Below, piece by piece: positions 1-7,945 of a stretch of 64,000 bases of DNA. The stretch comes from Kineococcus terrestris (GTDB lineage: Bacteria; Actinomycetota; Actinomycetes; Actinomycetales; Kineococcaceae). A program made the translations under genes and the position numbers. The notes under the pieces are model-generated. The model saw only the letters and a list, made by a program, of their open reading frames with translations, was not told where the DNA came from and made no database searches. The DNA lies in assembly GCF_041020765.1 (NCBI RefSeq), contig NZ_JBEUEJ010000023.1, one strand, 5' to 3'. The first letter of the stretch is position 1. Every line of letters starts with the position of its first letter.

Positions 1-44
1 GGTACTGCCCGGGAGACTGGGTGGGAGAGTAGGACACCGCCGGC
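1..44 (+). rRNA. rrf: 5S ribosomal RNA, 3' end only
   Basis: The first bases match the conserved 3' part of actinobacterial 5S rRNA: a GGTACTGCCC block, then GGGTGGGAGAGTAGG, then a CCGCCGG end that would pair with the missing 5' end. The rest of the gene and the rrn operon lie left of the window. The exact 3' end (about 42-45) is estimated. Confidence 0.85.
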
Positions 45-61
45 CACACTTCTTCGAGCAA

Positions 62-130
62 GGGGTGTCGGTCCCTGGTACCACCCCGCGCGGGGTGGGT
101 ACCGGGGACCGGCACCCCTTCCTCGTTTCT
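62..130 (+). terminator. rrn operon terminator
   Basis: A very long, nearly perfect inverted repeat (left arm 62-89, right arm 90-118, a few mismatches) is followed by a T-rich stretch (TTCCTCGTTTCT). It starts about 18 nt after the 5S end and fits an intrinsic terminator closing the rRNA operon. Confidence 0.85.
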
Positions 131-155
131 GCAGCCTCCTCGTCGACGGAGGGCC

Positions 156-1028
156 TCAGACGAGCTCGGAGCGGGCGGTGCCCGGCGCGTCGGTGCGCTG
201 GCCGGCCGCCACGCGCAGGAACGCCAGCTTCTCCTCGTCCGGCGAGCCGGCGGCGACGGTGTAGACCACGAGGCGCACGTCGCTGCCCGGCACCGTCATG
301 ACGTCGCAGTCGCAGGTGACGTCCCCGACGAGGGGGTGCTCGACCGTCTTGCGCGTTGAGACGTGGCGGCCCACCGCTCCGCGCTCCCACAGGTCGGCGA
401 AGTCCGTGCTCGTGGTCCTCATCTCCTCCACCAGGGCCGTGAGCGCCGGGTCGTCCGGGTGCTCGGTCAGCGCGCTGCGCAGGTCCGCCACCAGCGCGGC
501 CGGCATGCCCGGGTCGGCGTTGCGGACGGGCCACGCGGCCAGCCCGTCCACGTCGCCCGTGAAGACCGCCCGGACGAGGTTGAGCCGTTCCGGCGCCAGG
601 CCGGCGGGGTCCCCGATGAGGGCCGCCCACGCCGGCGTCCACGTCAGCAGCGTCCAGTCGGCGCCGAACACCGCGGCGGGGAAGTGCGACAGCTGCGCGA
701 GGACCCGCTGCACCCCGGGTGGGACGTGCGTGGAGACGGCGCCGCGGGAGGGCGGCAGCAGGCCCGCGAGGCGGTGCGCGTGCTCCACCTCCGTGGCGCT
801 CAGCTGCAAGGCACGTGCCAGCGAGGCCACGACCTGCGCCGACGGGTGGCGCGCCCGGCCCTGCTCCAGCCGCACGACGTAGTCCACGGACAGCCCCGCC
901 AGCTCGGCCAGCTCCTCCCGGCGCAGCCCGGCCGCGCGGCGCCCGCGCCGGTGCGGCAGGCCCACGTCGACCGGCGAGAGGCGGTCGCGCCAGCGCCGCA
1001 GCGCCGCGCCGAAGGTGTCGACGTCCAC
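156..1028 (-). CDS. XRE-family transcriptional regulator (MmyB-like)
   Basis: A 290-residue DNA-binding regulator. The N-terminal helix-turn-helix (about residues 10-75) contains RREELAELAGLSVDYVVRLEQGR, the pattern of XRE regulators, here abbreviated by key residues RREELA...SVDYVVRLEQG. The C-terminal 200 residues resemble the MmyB-like ligand-binding domain (PAVFGADWTLLTWTPAW and a GRHVSTRKTVEHP-type segment near the end). The GTG start at 1028 was chosen because upstream in-frame sequence has no regulator homology. It is divergent from the SDR gene at 1131 with about 100 nt between, so by family habit it probably controls that gene. The ligand is unknown. Confidence 0.85.
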   Translation of the reverse strand: MDVDTFGAALRRWRDRLSPVDVGLPHRRGRRAAGLRREELAELAGLSVDYVVRLEQGRARHPSAQVVASLARALQLSATEVEHAHRLAGLLPPSRGAVSTHVPPGVQRVLAQLSHFPAAVFGADWTLLTWTPAWAALIGDPAGLAPERLNLVRAVFTGDVDGLAAWPVRNADPGMPAALVADLRSALTEHPDDPALTALVEEMRTTSTDFADLWERGAVGRHVSTRKTVEHPLVGDVTCDCDVMTVPGSDVRLVVYTVAAGSPDEEKLAFLRVAAGQRTDAPGTARSELV

Positions 1029-1130
1029 GTCGTCATGGTGCCCCTGTCGCCGAGGTCCGGTCCTGGTACTGCCGGTCCTCCCGCCGGACGGGTCCTGGCC
1101 CGCTCTCCCCGCACCGGCGAGCGTGGCGCC

Positions 1131-1826
1131 ATGACCACCACGCTGATCACCGGGGCCAACAGGTCCCTCGGCTACGAGACCGCCCGCCGCCTCGCCGCGG
1201 CCGGGCACACCGTCCTGCTGGGTGCGCGCGACCCCGACCGCGGCCGGGCCGCCGCGGACGCCCTGGGGGTGCGGTTCGTGCAGCTCGACGTCACCGACGA
1301 CGCCTCCGTCGAGGCGGCCGTGGCGGACGTCCGGGCCCGCGAGGGCGGCCTCGACGTCCTCGTCAACAACGCGGGCCTCAACCAGCCGTACCGGCCGGCG
1401 GAGGAGCTGACGGCCGCGGACGCGAGCACCGTCCTCGGGACGAACGTCGTCGGCGTCGTCCGCGTCACGCACGCGTTCCTGCCGCTGCTGCGCGCCTCCG
1501 CGCACCCCGTCGTCGTCAACGTCTCCAGCGGCATGGGGTCCTTCGCGGTGACGAGCGACCCGTCGCGCGTGGAGTCCACGCTCGCCGCGCCGCTGTACTG
1601 CGCGTCCAAGGCGGCGCTGACGATGCTCACCGTCCAGTGGGCCAAGGCGTGGCCGGACGTGAAGGTCAACGCGGCCGATCCCGGGTACACCGCCACCGAC
1701 TTCAACGGGCACTCCGGTCCGCAGGACGTCACGGAGGGCACGGACGCGGTCGTCGAGCTGGCGACGATCGGCCCGGACGGGCCGACCGGCCGCTTCCTGG
1801 ACCGCTCGGGCCCCGTGCCCTGGTGA
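1131..1826 (+). CDS. SDR-family NAD(P)-dependent oxidoreductase
   Basis: A 231-residue short-chain dehydrogenase/reductase of classical length. It has the N-terminal cofactor motif TGANRSLG (residues 6-13), the NNAG motif (LVNNAGLN), a serine in NVSSGMGS, and the catalytic YxxxK (YCASKAA). The final PG segment (AADPGYTATDFNG) is typical of carbonyl-reductase-like SDRs. The substrate cannot be read from sequence. The gene is divergent from the XRE regulator at 156-1028, a common regulator-target pairing. The ATG at 1131 is the first start in register with the TGANR motif. Confidence 0.88.
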   Translation: MTTTLITGANRSLGYETARRLAAAGHTVLLGARDPDRGRAAADALGVRFVQLDVTDDASVEAAVADVRAREGGLDVLVNNAGLNQPYRPAEELTAADASTVLGTNVVGVVRVTHAFLPLLRASAHPVVVNVSSGMGSFAVTSDPSRVESTLAAPLYCASKAALTMLTVQWAKAWPDVKVNAADPGYTATDFNGHSGPQDVTEGTDAVVELATIGPDGPTGRFLDRSGPVPW

Positions 1827-1844
1827 GCGCGGGCCCCGCGGGGC

Positions 1845-2876
1845 TCAGGCGGGCTTCCACCCCACGTGCGGGGCGACGTGCTCGACCGTCGCGCGCAGGA
1901 TCCGCTCGTGCGCCTCGACGGGCCCGTTGGCGGGCAGCACGACGACCAGCTCGTCGACCAGCGGCAGGGCCGCGTCCCGCAGGAGGGCCTCCACGAGGTC
2001 GTCGGGGCGCCCGGCGAGCGCCGGGCTGAACCGCATCGGCGGCCCGCCGGGCCCCTTGGGGCGCCCGTCCGCCGTCATGCCCGAGCGGTAGCCGTCGAGG
2101 AACTCGCGGTGGTCCACGACGTCCCGGCCGTCGAGCTGCGGCAGGAGGATCCGCCCGGCGCTGACCCGGCCGTCGCCGTGCCCGGCGGCGGCGCGGGCGG
2201 CGCGGTAGGCCTCGACCTGGTGGGCCTGCGCCACGTCGAAGGGCTCGCCGGTCTCCTCGGTGTTGAGCGTGGACACCTGCAGGTGCAGGCCCTGCTCGCC
2301 GGTGCGCACCGCGCTGGCCCGCGAACCGGCCCCGTACCAGAGGCGGTCGACGAGGCCGGGGCTGTGCGGGGTGGTGCGCAGGTCGCTGCCGGCCGGCAGC
2401 GACATGAAGCCGTCGGGCGCGTGGCCGACGGCGCGACCGGCCAGCGCCTCGCGCAGGAGGGCGGTGCGGTGCTGGGCCTCACCGGCGAACCCGCGCGGCG
2501 AGGAGCCGTGCACGGTGTCCAGCACGCCGGCGGTGACGGGGATGCCGCCGCTGACGCCCAGCTCCAGGCGCCCGCCGCTGAGCAGGTCGACGGTGGCGGC
2601 GTCCTCGGCCAGGCGCAGCGGGTCCTCGTAGCGCATGGGGATCACACCGGTGCCCAGGTGCACGTGCCGGGTGCGCTGCGAGGCGGCGGCGAAGAACGTC
2701 ATCGGCGAGGACAGGAACGGTTCGTGGTGGCGCACGCGCACCCAGGCGGTGTCGTAGCCGAGGTCCTCGGCCAGCTCCACGAGCCGCAGGCCGTGCTCCA
2801 GCGCGGCCGCCCCGCCCGTGTGGTCGGGCACGAACGTCAGCAGCCCCAGGCCCAGGCGCCCCGCACGTCGTCCCAC
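1845..2876 (-). CDS. LLM-class flavin-dependent oxidoreductase
   Basis: A 343-residue protein of the bacterial luciferase-like monooxygenase family, with an expected TIM barrel using FMN or F420. Diagnostic segments are the N-terminal GLGLLTFVPDH strand, the WVRVRHHE block, and SGGRLELGVSGG, the usual LLM glycine-rich segment. It starts with GTG at 2876. It is convergent with the SDR gene (18 nt between stops) and divergent from the rhodanese gene at 2977. No cofactor or substrate assignment is possible. Confidence 0.82.
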   Translation of the reverse strand: MGRRAGRLGLGLLTFVPDHTGGAAALEHGLRLVELAEDLGYDTAWVRVRHHEPFLSSPMTFFAAASQRTRHVHLGTGVIPMRYEDPLRLAEDAATVDLLSGGRLELGVSGGIPVTAGVLDTVHGSSPRGFAGEAQHRTALLREALAGRAVGHAPDGFMSLPAGSDLRTTPHSPGLVDRLWYGAGSRASAVRTGEQGLHLQVSTLNTEETGEPFDVAQAHQVEAYRAARAAAGHGDGRVSAGRILLPQLDGRDVVDHREFLDGYRSGMTADGRPKGPGGPPMRFSPALAGRPDDLVEALLRDAALPLVDELVVVLPANGPVEAHERILRATVEHVAPHVGWKPA

Positions 2877-2976
2877 ACCGCACCGTCCTCGAAAGTTGTT
2901 GCTTCAACTATACGCCGCCGGGGACGCCCCGGCCACCGCGGGCGGGCGCTCGGGCCACCGGGTGTTCACTGGCAGC

Positions 2977-3816
2977 GTGCACCCCCTGGTGAGCGTCGAC
3001 GAGCTGCGCGCCGAGCTGGAGGGCGCCGACCCGCCCGTGGTGCTCGACGTGCGCTGGAGCCTCGGCGGGCCCGACGGCGCCGCCGAGCACGCCCGCGGCC
3101 ACGCGCCCGGCGCGGTGTACGTCGACCTCGACACCCAGCTCGCCTCCCCGCCCGGCCCCGGCACCGGCCGGCACCCGCTGCCCGACCCCGCGGCGCTGCA
3201 GGAGGTCCTGCGCGACGCCGGGGTGCGCGAGGGCTCGCGCGTCGTCGTCACCGACGCGGGCCCCGCCACGAGCGCCGCCCGCGGCTGGTGGGTGCTGCGC
3301 TGGGCGGGGCTGCCCGACGTGCGGGTCCTGGACGGCGGGTGGGCGGCGTGGGTCGCCGCGGGCGGCCCCGTCGAGACCGCCGCGCCGCTGCCCGCGCCCG
3401 GCGACGTGGTGGTGCGCCCCGGCGCCCTGCCCGTCCTGGACGCCGACGCGGCCGCCCGCCTGGCCCGCGACGGCGTCCTGCTCGACGCCCGCGCGCCCGA
3501 GCGCTACCGCGGCGAGGTCGAGCCCGTCGACCCCGTCGCCGGGCACGTGCCCGGCGCCCGCAGCGCCCCCACCACCGGCAACGTCGGCGCCGACGGCCGC
3601 TTCCTGCCGCCGCGGGAGCTGCGGCAGCGCTTCGCCGCCCTCGGCGCCGAGCCCGGCCGGACCGTGGGCGTCTACTGCGGCAGCGGCGTCACCGCCGCGC
3701 ACGCGCTGCTGGCCCTCGAGGTCGCCGGCGTCCCCGCGCTCCTGTGGCCGGGCTCGTGGTCGCAGTGGGTCGCCGACCCCGCCCGGCCCGTCGCCACCGG
3801 CCCGGAACCGGGCTGA
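2977..3816 (+). CDS. Sulfurtransferase with two rhodanese domains
   Basis: A 279-residue tandem-rhodanese protein (thiosulfate or 3-mercaptopyruvate sulfurtransferase type). The N-terminal rhodanese domain (about 1-125) keeps the fold marks VVLDVRW and HARGHAPGAVYVDLD but has DAGPATSAARGWW where an active Cys would sit, so it is structural. The C-terminal domain (about 145-275) has LLDARAPERYRGE, GHVPGA and the active-site loop CGSGVTA with the persulfide-forming Cys. The GTG at 2977 gives the usual family length, whereas a start about 50 codons further upstream would add non-homologous residues. Whether it uses thiosulfate or mercaptopyruvate is unresolved. Confidence 0.87.
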   Translation: MHPLVSVDELRAELEGADPPVVLDVRWSLGGPDGAAEHARGHAPGAVYVDLDTQLASPPGPGTGRHPLPDPAALQEVLRDAGVREGSRVVVTDAGPATSAARGWWVLRWAGLPDVRVLDGGWAAWVAAGGPVETAAPLPAPGDVVVRPGALPVLDADAAARLARDGVLLDARAPERYRGEVEPVDPVAGHVPGARSAPTTGNVGADGRFLPPRELRQRFAALGAEPGRTVGVYCGSGVTAAHALLALEVAGVPALLWPGSWSQWVADPARPVATGPEPG

Positions 3817-3915
3817 CGAAGAACGCGGGAACCGCGTGCATCCGGGGACGCCCCCGCGCCGGAAGAGGGGGCACAGGGACGCCACCGCGGCGTCCCACCG
3901 CCCGAGGAGGACCCC

Positions 3916-4755
3916 GTGCGCAAGGTTCCCAGCACCGCCGCCCTCGTCGCCGCGCCGTTCGTGGCGCTCGCGGCCCCGCTCGCCCTGGCCGGCACCGCCG
4001 CCGCCTCGACCGCGGGCACCGCGACCGTCTCGATCCTGCACGGCGTGCCGGACACCCCCGTGGACGTCTACGCCAACGGCGACGCGCTGCTCACCGGCTT
4101 CACCCCCGGCACCCTGACCGACCCGCAGGAGCTGCCCGCCGGCAGCTACGACCTGGCCGTGTACCCGGCCGGCGCGGACCCGGAGAGCACCGAGCCGGCG
4201 ATCTCCGCCGACGGGGTGCAGGTGCCGGCGGGCGCGAACGTCACCGTCGCCGCCCACCTGTCGGCCGAGGGCACGCCCGTGCTGACCCCGTTCGTCAACG
4301 ACCCGTCCGACCTGGCGCCCGGCGAGGCCGAGCTCACCGTCCGGCACACCGCGGCGGCCCCGGCCGTCGACGTGCGCGCCGGCGGCCAGCCCGTCCTGAC
4401 CGGGCTCACCAACCCGAACGAGGCCAGCGCGACCGTGCCCGCCGGCACCGTCTCCGCCGACGTCGTGCTCGCCGGGACCTCCGACGTGGCGATCGGCCCG
4501 GCCGACGTCGACCTGCGCGAGGGCGTGCAGACCATCGTGTACGCGTGGGGCTCGGCCGAGGACGGCAACCTGCAGCTGGCCACCCAGACCGTCCACGGCG
4601 GCGGCTCCAGCCCGAGCGGCGTGCCCTCGGGCGAGGCCGGCCTCGCCAGCGACGGCCTGCCCGGCTGGGTCGCCGGTGCCGGCGCCCTGGCCCTGGTGAC
4701 CGCCGGTGCCGGTCTCGTCGCGATCCGCCGCACCCAGCCGGCCGACCGGTCGTGA
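3916..4755 (+). CDS. DUF4397 surface protein with C-terminal membrane anchor
   Basis: A 279-residue exported protein. It has a signal peptide (MRKVP, hydrophobic core, cleavage near ALAGTAAAS) and two DUF4397-type beta repeats: VSILHGVPDTPVDVYANGD (about 38-56) and LTVRHTAAAPAVDVRAGG (about 143-160). A C-terminal hydrophobic helix is followed by IRRTQ. It overlaps the next gene, a class F sortase, by 4 nt, so it is very likely the sortase substrate or partner. The C-terminus has LPGW before the helix and a basic tail, but no canonical LPXTG. A strong ribosome binding site (GAGGAGG, 3904-3910) precedes the GTG start. Confidence 0.85.
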   Translation: MRKVPSTAALVAAPFVALAAPLALAGTAAASTAGTATVSILHGVPDTPVDVYANGDALLTGFTPGTLTDPQELPAGSYDLAVYPAGADPESTEPAISADGVQVPAGANVTVAAHLSAEGTPVLTPFVNDPSDLAPGEAELTVRHTAAAPAVDVRAGGQPVLTGLTNPNEASATVPAGTVSADVVLAGTSDVAIGPADVDLREGVQTIVYAWGSAEDGNLQLATQTVHGGGSSPSGVPSGEAGLASDGLPGWVAGAGALALVTAGAGLVAIRRTQPADRS

Positions 4756-5432
4756 CCGGGCGAGCGCAGGCGCTGCTGTGCGCGGTGTCGGCGCTCGCCG
4801 GGCTCGCCCTCGTGGGGGCGTGGTGGGGCAGCCGGCCCGCGCAGGAGTTCGGGCCGGCTGCCGCCGCACCACCCCCCGCGGCGGTGGCCACCAGCGCGCC
4901 GACCCCCGGCCCCGTCGCCGGTCCGGACCCCGCCGCGCGCCCGTCGTGGACCGCGCGGCCGGCCACCCCGACGGTGCCGGCCGCGCGGCCCGCGCCCGTG
5001 GGGCTGCGCATCCCCGACCTCGGCGTCGACGCCCCCCTCGTCGACGTCGGCGTGCGCGAGGACGGCGCCTTCGACGTGCCCGCCGACGGCGACGTCGTCG
5101 GCTGGTACCGCTGGAGCGCCGCCCCGGGCGGCGAGGGCACCACCGTGGTCGCCGGCCACGTCGACACCGCCGCGGCCGGGCCCGGCGCCCTGTACCCGCT
5201 GGCCGGGGTCGCCGAGGGCGCCCGCGTGGAGGTGCTGCTGGCCGACGGGTCCACGGCCGCCTACGAGGTCGTCGCCCGCCGCTCGGTGGAGAAGACGGCC
5301 CTGCCGCTGGACGAGGTCTTCCGGCGCACGGGACCGCACGAGCTGGTCGTCGTCACGTGCGGCGGCGACTTCGACCCCGTCACGCGCAGCTACGAGGACA
5401 ACGTCGTGGTCCGCGCGCAGCCGGTGCCGTGA
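4752..5432 (+). CDS. Class F sortase
   Basis: A 226-residue membrane-anchored transpeptidase. It has an N-terminal hydrophobic segment (about 8-25), a Pro/Ala-rich linker to about residue 78, then the sortase beta barrel. The catalytic triad is visible: His in VVAGHVDT, Cys in VVTCGGDFD and Arg in VTRSYEDN. Class F sortases of actinobacteria usually sit next to DUF4397 proteins, as here. The GTG start overlaps the stop of the DUF4397 gene (4752-4755), which implies translational coupling. The substrate is inferred to be the neighbour rather than shown. Confidence 0.9.
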   Translation: MTGRAQALLCAVSALAGLALVGAWWGSRPAQEFGPAAAAPPPAAVATSAPTPGPVAGPDPAARPSWTARPATPTVPAARPAPVGLRIPDLGVDAPLVDVGVREDGAFDVPADGDVVGWYRWSAAPGGEGTTVVAGHVDTAAAGPGALYPLAGVAEGARVEVLLADGSTAAYEVVARRSVEKTALPLDEVFRRTGPHELVVVTCGGDFDPVTRSYEDNVVVRAQPVP

Positions 5433-5500
5433 GCACCGCGGTGGTCGAGCGGACGGGTCTCCGGCTGGCGGACCGGCCGCCGCTCCGTACCGTGGGGGAC

Positions 5501-6163
5501 ATGACTCCGCGCGCCGTCGTCGCCCTGCGGCGCGCGTGGGCCGGACGCGAGGAGACCGCCGCGCTCGTCGCGCCCGCGACCGTCCACGAACCGGCCCGCC
5601 CGGACCTGTCGGTCGCCGACGACGCCACCGTCGCCGCCGCCTTCGCGCAGGGCGCCGAGGACGCCCTGGCCGAGGCCTTCACCCGCTGGTCCGGTCTCGT
5701 GCACGCGCTGGCGCTGCGCCGGATGCCCGACGCGGACGCGCAGGACGTCGTGCAGGCGGTGTTCGTCTCCGCCTGGCGCTCGCACGACCGCTACGACCCG
5801 GCCCGTTCGGCGCTGCCGGCCTGGCTGGTCGGCATCGCCCGCCACCGCATCGCCGACGCCCTCACCGCCCGGCACCGCACGGTCGAGCTGGTCGCCGAAC
5901 CGGGTAACCTGCCCGCCGGTGAGACCGGGACGTCCGGCCCGCTGCCGCACGACCTGGTCGCCGACCGGATCGTCCTGCTCGACGAGCTGGACCACCTGGG
6001 CGAACCGCAGCGCACGCTGCTGCGGATGGCGTTCTTCGACGACCTGACCCACCAGCAGATCGCCGAGCTCACGGAGCTGCCCGTCGGCACCGTGAAGAGC
6101 CACCTGCGCCGGTCGTTGCGGCGCCTGCGAGACCGGCTGGAGGACGACGGTGGACCGACCTGA
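5501..6163 (+). CDS. RNA polymerase sigma-70 family (ECF-like) factor
   Basis: A 220-residue sigma factor. Region 2 (about 45-115) includes ALRRMPDADAQDVVQAVF and a DRYDPARSALPAWLVGIARHR-type stretch (key residues DRYDP, LPAWL, ARHR). Region 4 (about 165-215) includes LTHQQIAELTELPVGTVKSHLRR, a helix-turn-helix for the -35 box (key residues HQQIAEL and GTVKSHLRR). The ATG at 5501 sits just after TACCGT (5489-5494), a plausible -10 box giving a leaderless or near-leaderless message. A GTG at 5429 overlapping the sortase stop is an alternative giving 244 residues. The next gene is its anti-sigma factor, overlapping by 14 nt. Confidence 0.88.
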   Translation: MTPRAVVALRRAWAGREETAALVAPATVHEPARPDLSVADDATVAAAFAQGAEDALAEAFTRWSGLVHALALRRMPDADAQDVVQAVFVSAWRSHDRYDPARSALPAWLVGIARHRIADALTARHRTVELVAEPGNLPAGETGTSGPLPHDLVADRIVLLDELDHLGEPQRTLLRMAFFDDLTHQQIAELTELPVGTVKSHLRRSLRRLRDRLEDDGGPT

Positions 6164-6941
6164 GGACGGCGGCGCCGCGAGCGGCGGCGAGCACCTCAGC
6201 GACGAAGAAGCCGTCCTGACAGCTCTCGGAGAACCGGCCCCCGCGCGGGTGGCCGACCACCTGGCCGCGTGCGCGGCCTGCCGCGACGAGGTCGACCGCT
6301 ACGCGCGCACCGCGACCGCCGCGCGCAGCACCGAGCGGGTCGCGCCCGTGCCGGTGCCCGCCGGCACCTGGGAGGCCGTCGCCCGCGAGACCGGGGTGCG
6401 CTCGCACCCGCAGCGCCCCGTGCCGGCGCCCGTGCCCGACGCGGTCCTGCCGCCGCAGCCCCGCCCCCTGCCGGCGGCCCGCCCGGCGCGCTGGCTCGCC
6501 CTGGCGGCCGCGCTGCTGGTCGGCGCGGGCGCCGGCGCGCTGGGGGTGCGGGCGTGGGACCGCGGCGCCGTCGACCCCGTGGCCGTCCCGCCGCCCGCCC
6601 CCCTGGTCGCCTCCGCGGTCCTGGACCCGCTGGACTCCGACGGGACCGGCATCGCCGACGTGCACGAGGTCGACGGCCACCACCAGCTCGTCGTGCGCGT
6701 CAGCGGTGTCGCGCCCGCCGCCGACGGCGTGCTGGAGGCCTGGCTGCTCGACGCCGACGGCGGCCTCATCGCCCTCGGCCCGCTCGTGGGGGAGGAGTTC
6801 ACGGCGGTGCTGCCGGCCGACGTGGACCTGGAGCGCTTCTCCACCGTCGACGTCTCGCGCGAGCCGCTGGACGGCGACCCGGGGCACTCCTCGGACTCGG
6901 TGCTGCGCGGGCAGCTGTCCCCGCGGGCCGAGAGCGCCTGA
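6150..6941 (+). CDS. Anti-sigma factor with zinc-finger-like N-terminus (RskA-like)
   Basis: A 263-residue membrane regulator expected to hold the upstream sigma factor inactive. The N-terminus has the HxxxCxxC anti-sigma zinc motif (HLAACAAC, about 36-43). One transmembrane helix lies near residues 112-130 (WLALAAALLVGAGAGALGV). The extracytoplasmic part (about 150-263) resembles the anti-sigma-K C-terminal domain, with GVLEAWLLDADGG and a LGPLVGEEFTAVLP segment. The GTG start overlaps the end of the sigma gene by 14 nt. The signal that releases the sigma factor is unknown. The sortase and DUF4397 neighbours suggest an envelope role, but this is inference. Confidence 0.87.
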   Translation: MDRPEDGGAASGGEHLSDEEAVLTALGEPAPARVADHLAACAACRDEVDRYARTATAARSTERVAPVPVPAGTWEAVARETGVRSHPQRPVPAPVPDAVLPPQPRPLPAARPARWLALAAALLVGAGAGALGVRAWDRGAVDPVAVPPPAPLVASAVLDPLDSDGTGIADVHEVDGHHQLVVRVSGVAPAADGVLEAWLLDADGGLIALGPLVGEEFTAVLPADVDLERFSTVDVSREPLDGDPGHSSDSVLRGQLSPRAESA

Positions 6942-7027
6942 GCCGGACGGGCGACGTCGCCGCAGCGGACGGGTGGTGCCCACCGCCGCGGGTGCAGGCG
7001 CCCGGCGCCCCGGCCGATCCGCCGCTC

Positions 7028-7939
7028 GTGGAACGGACGACGACCGGGACGGTGCGGGGCCTGCTGCGCGGCCTCGCCGCGGGTGAGGCGCTGGGCGCCG
7101 CGAGCTCTGGTGCGGAGGGCGTGCTGCGGCACGGGGTGGCCGCGCAGCTGGCGTGCGCCAGCGCCGAGGGGTTGCTGCGCGCCGGGGCGGGCACCGACCC
7201 CGTCGCCGAGGTGCACGCCGCCTACCGCCGCTGGTCGCAGCGGCACCGGGCCCTCGCGACGTCCGGTCCGTCCGCGCTGCACGAGGACCGCGGCCCGTCC
7301 GGCGCGACGTCGCGCGCGCTGGCCACCGGTGCCGCCGGGACGCTGCGCGATCCGCTGACCACGAGCGCCGGCTGGCACGCCGTCGTGCGCGCGCTCCCCG
7401 TGGCCGCCCTTAGGCTCACGGAGGACGGCGCGGACTCCGCGATGGCCCTCACCGCCGCGCGCACCGCCGTCCTCACGCACGGGCACGTCACCGCGGCGCC
7501 CGCCGGGATCGCCGCCCTCGTCGCGGCCGCCGCCCTGCGAGGGACGCCGCTGACCGGGGCGGTCGGGCACGCGCTGTCCGCCGCGGTGCTCGCCGGGCTG
7601 GACGCGCGCGCCGTGTGGGCGGCCGACGCCGCCGTCCGGGCCGCGCACCGCACGCCCGGGGACCCGCAGCTGGCCGAGGTGCTGGGCGGCGGGCCGGCGT
7701 GCACGGGCGTGCTGGCCGCCGCCGTCTACGCGGTCCTGTCCCACCCGCGCGAGCCCCGGCTGGCGCTGCGGCTGGCGCTCACGGCCCCGCGCGCGGCCGG
7801 GGCGGGCGCCCTGGCCGGGGCGTGGCTGGGCGCCGCGCACGGGCCCGAGGCGCTGCCGGCGCGGGTCGACGTCGTGGACGTCCTCGACGCGCTGGCCGAC
7901 CGGCTCGCCGACGGGGTCGGCGGCCGCCGCGGCGCCTGA
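7028..7939 (+). CDS. Degenerate ADP-ribosylglycohydrolase-like protein
   Basis: A 303-residue alpha-helical protein with the outline of the ADP-ribosylglycohydrolase (ARH/DraG) family: the N-terminal RGLLRGLAAGEALGAA replaces the usual GLAxGDALGA, and the tail has GALAGAWLGAAHG. The metal-binding signatures are missing. No TDDT motif follows the N-terminal helix, and the GDTDT motif before GALAGA is replaced by APRAAGAG. Catalysis is therefore unlikely; a binding or structural role, or decay, fits better. The start is uncertain: GTG 7028 matches the family N-terminus and GTG 6992 is an alternative. It follows the anti-sigma gene by under 90 nt and is convergent with the NERD gene. Confidence 0.65.
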   Translation: MERTTTGTVRGLLRGLAAGEALGAASSGAEGVLRHGVAAQLACASAEGLLRAGAGTDPVAEVHAAYRRWSQRHRALATSGPSALHEDRGPSGATSRALATGAAGTLRDPLTTSAGWHAVVRALPVAALRLTEDGADSAMALTAARTAVLTHGHVTAAPAGIAALVAAAALRGTPLTGAVGHALSAAVLAGLDARAVWAADAAVRAAHRTPGDPQLAEVLGGGPACTGVLAAAVYAVLSHPREPRLALRLALTAPRAAGAGALAGAWLGAAHGPEALPARVDVVDVLDALADRLADGVGGRRGA

Positions 7940-7945
7940 CGCCGC

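Noticed and set aside
156..1712. 518-residue minus-strand protein
   Set aside because: Only the part from 1028 to 156 has regulator homology. The upstream half overlaps the SDR gene antisense.
1866..5432. Very long 1188-codon open frame on the plus strand
   Set aside because: It is an antisense shadow of the LLM gene continued by GC-biased codons. Only its last part (from 4752) is a real gene, the class F sortase.
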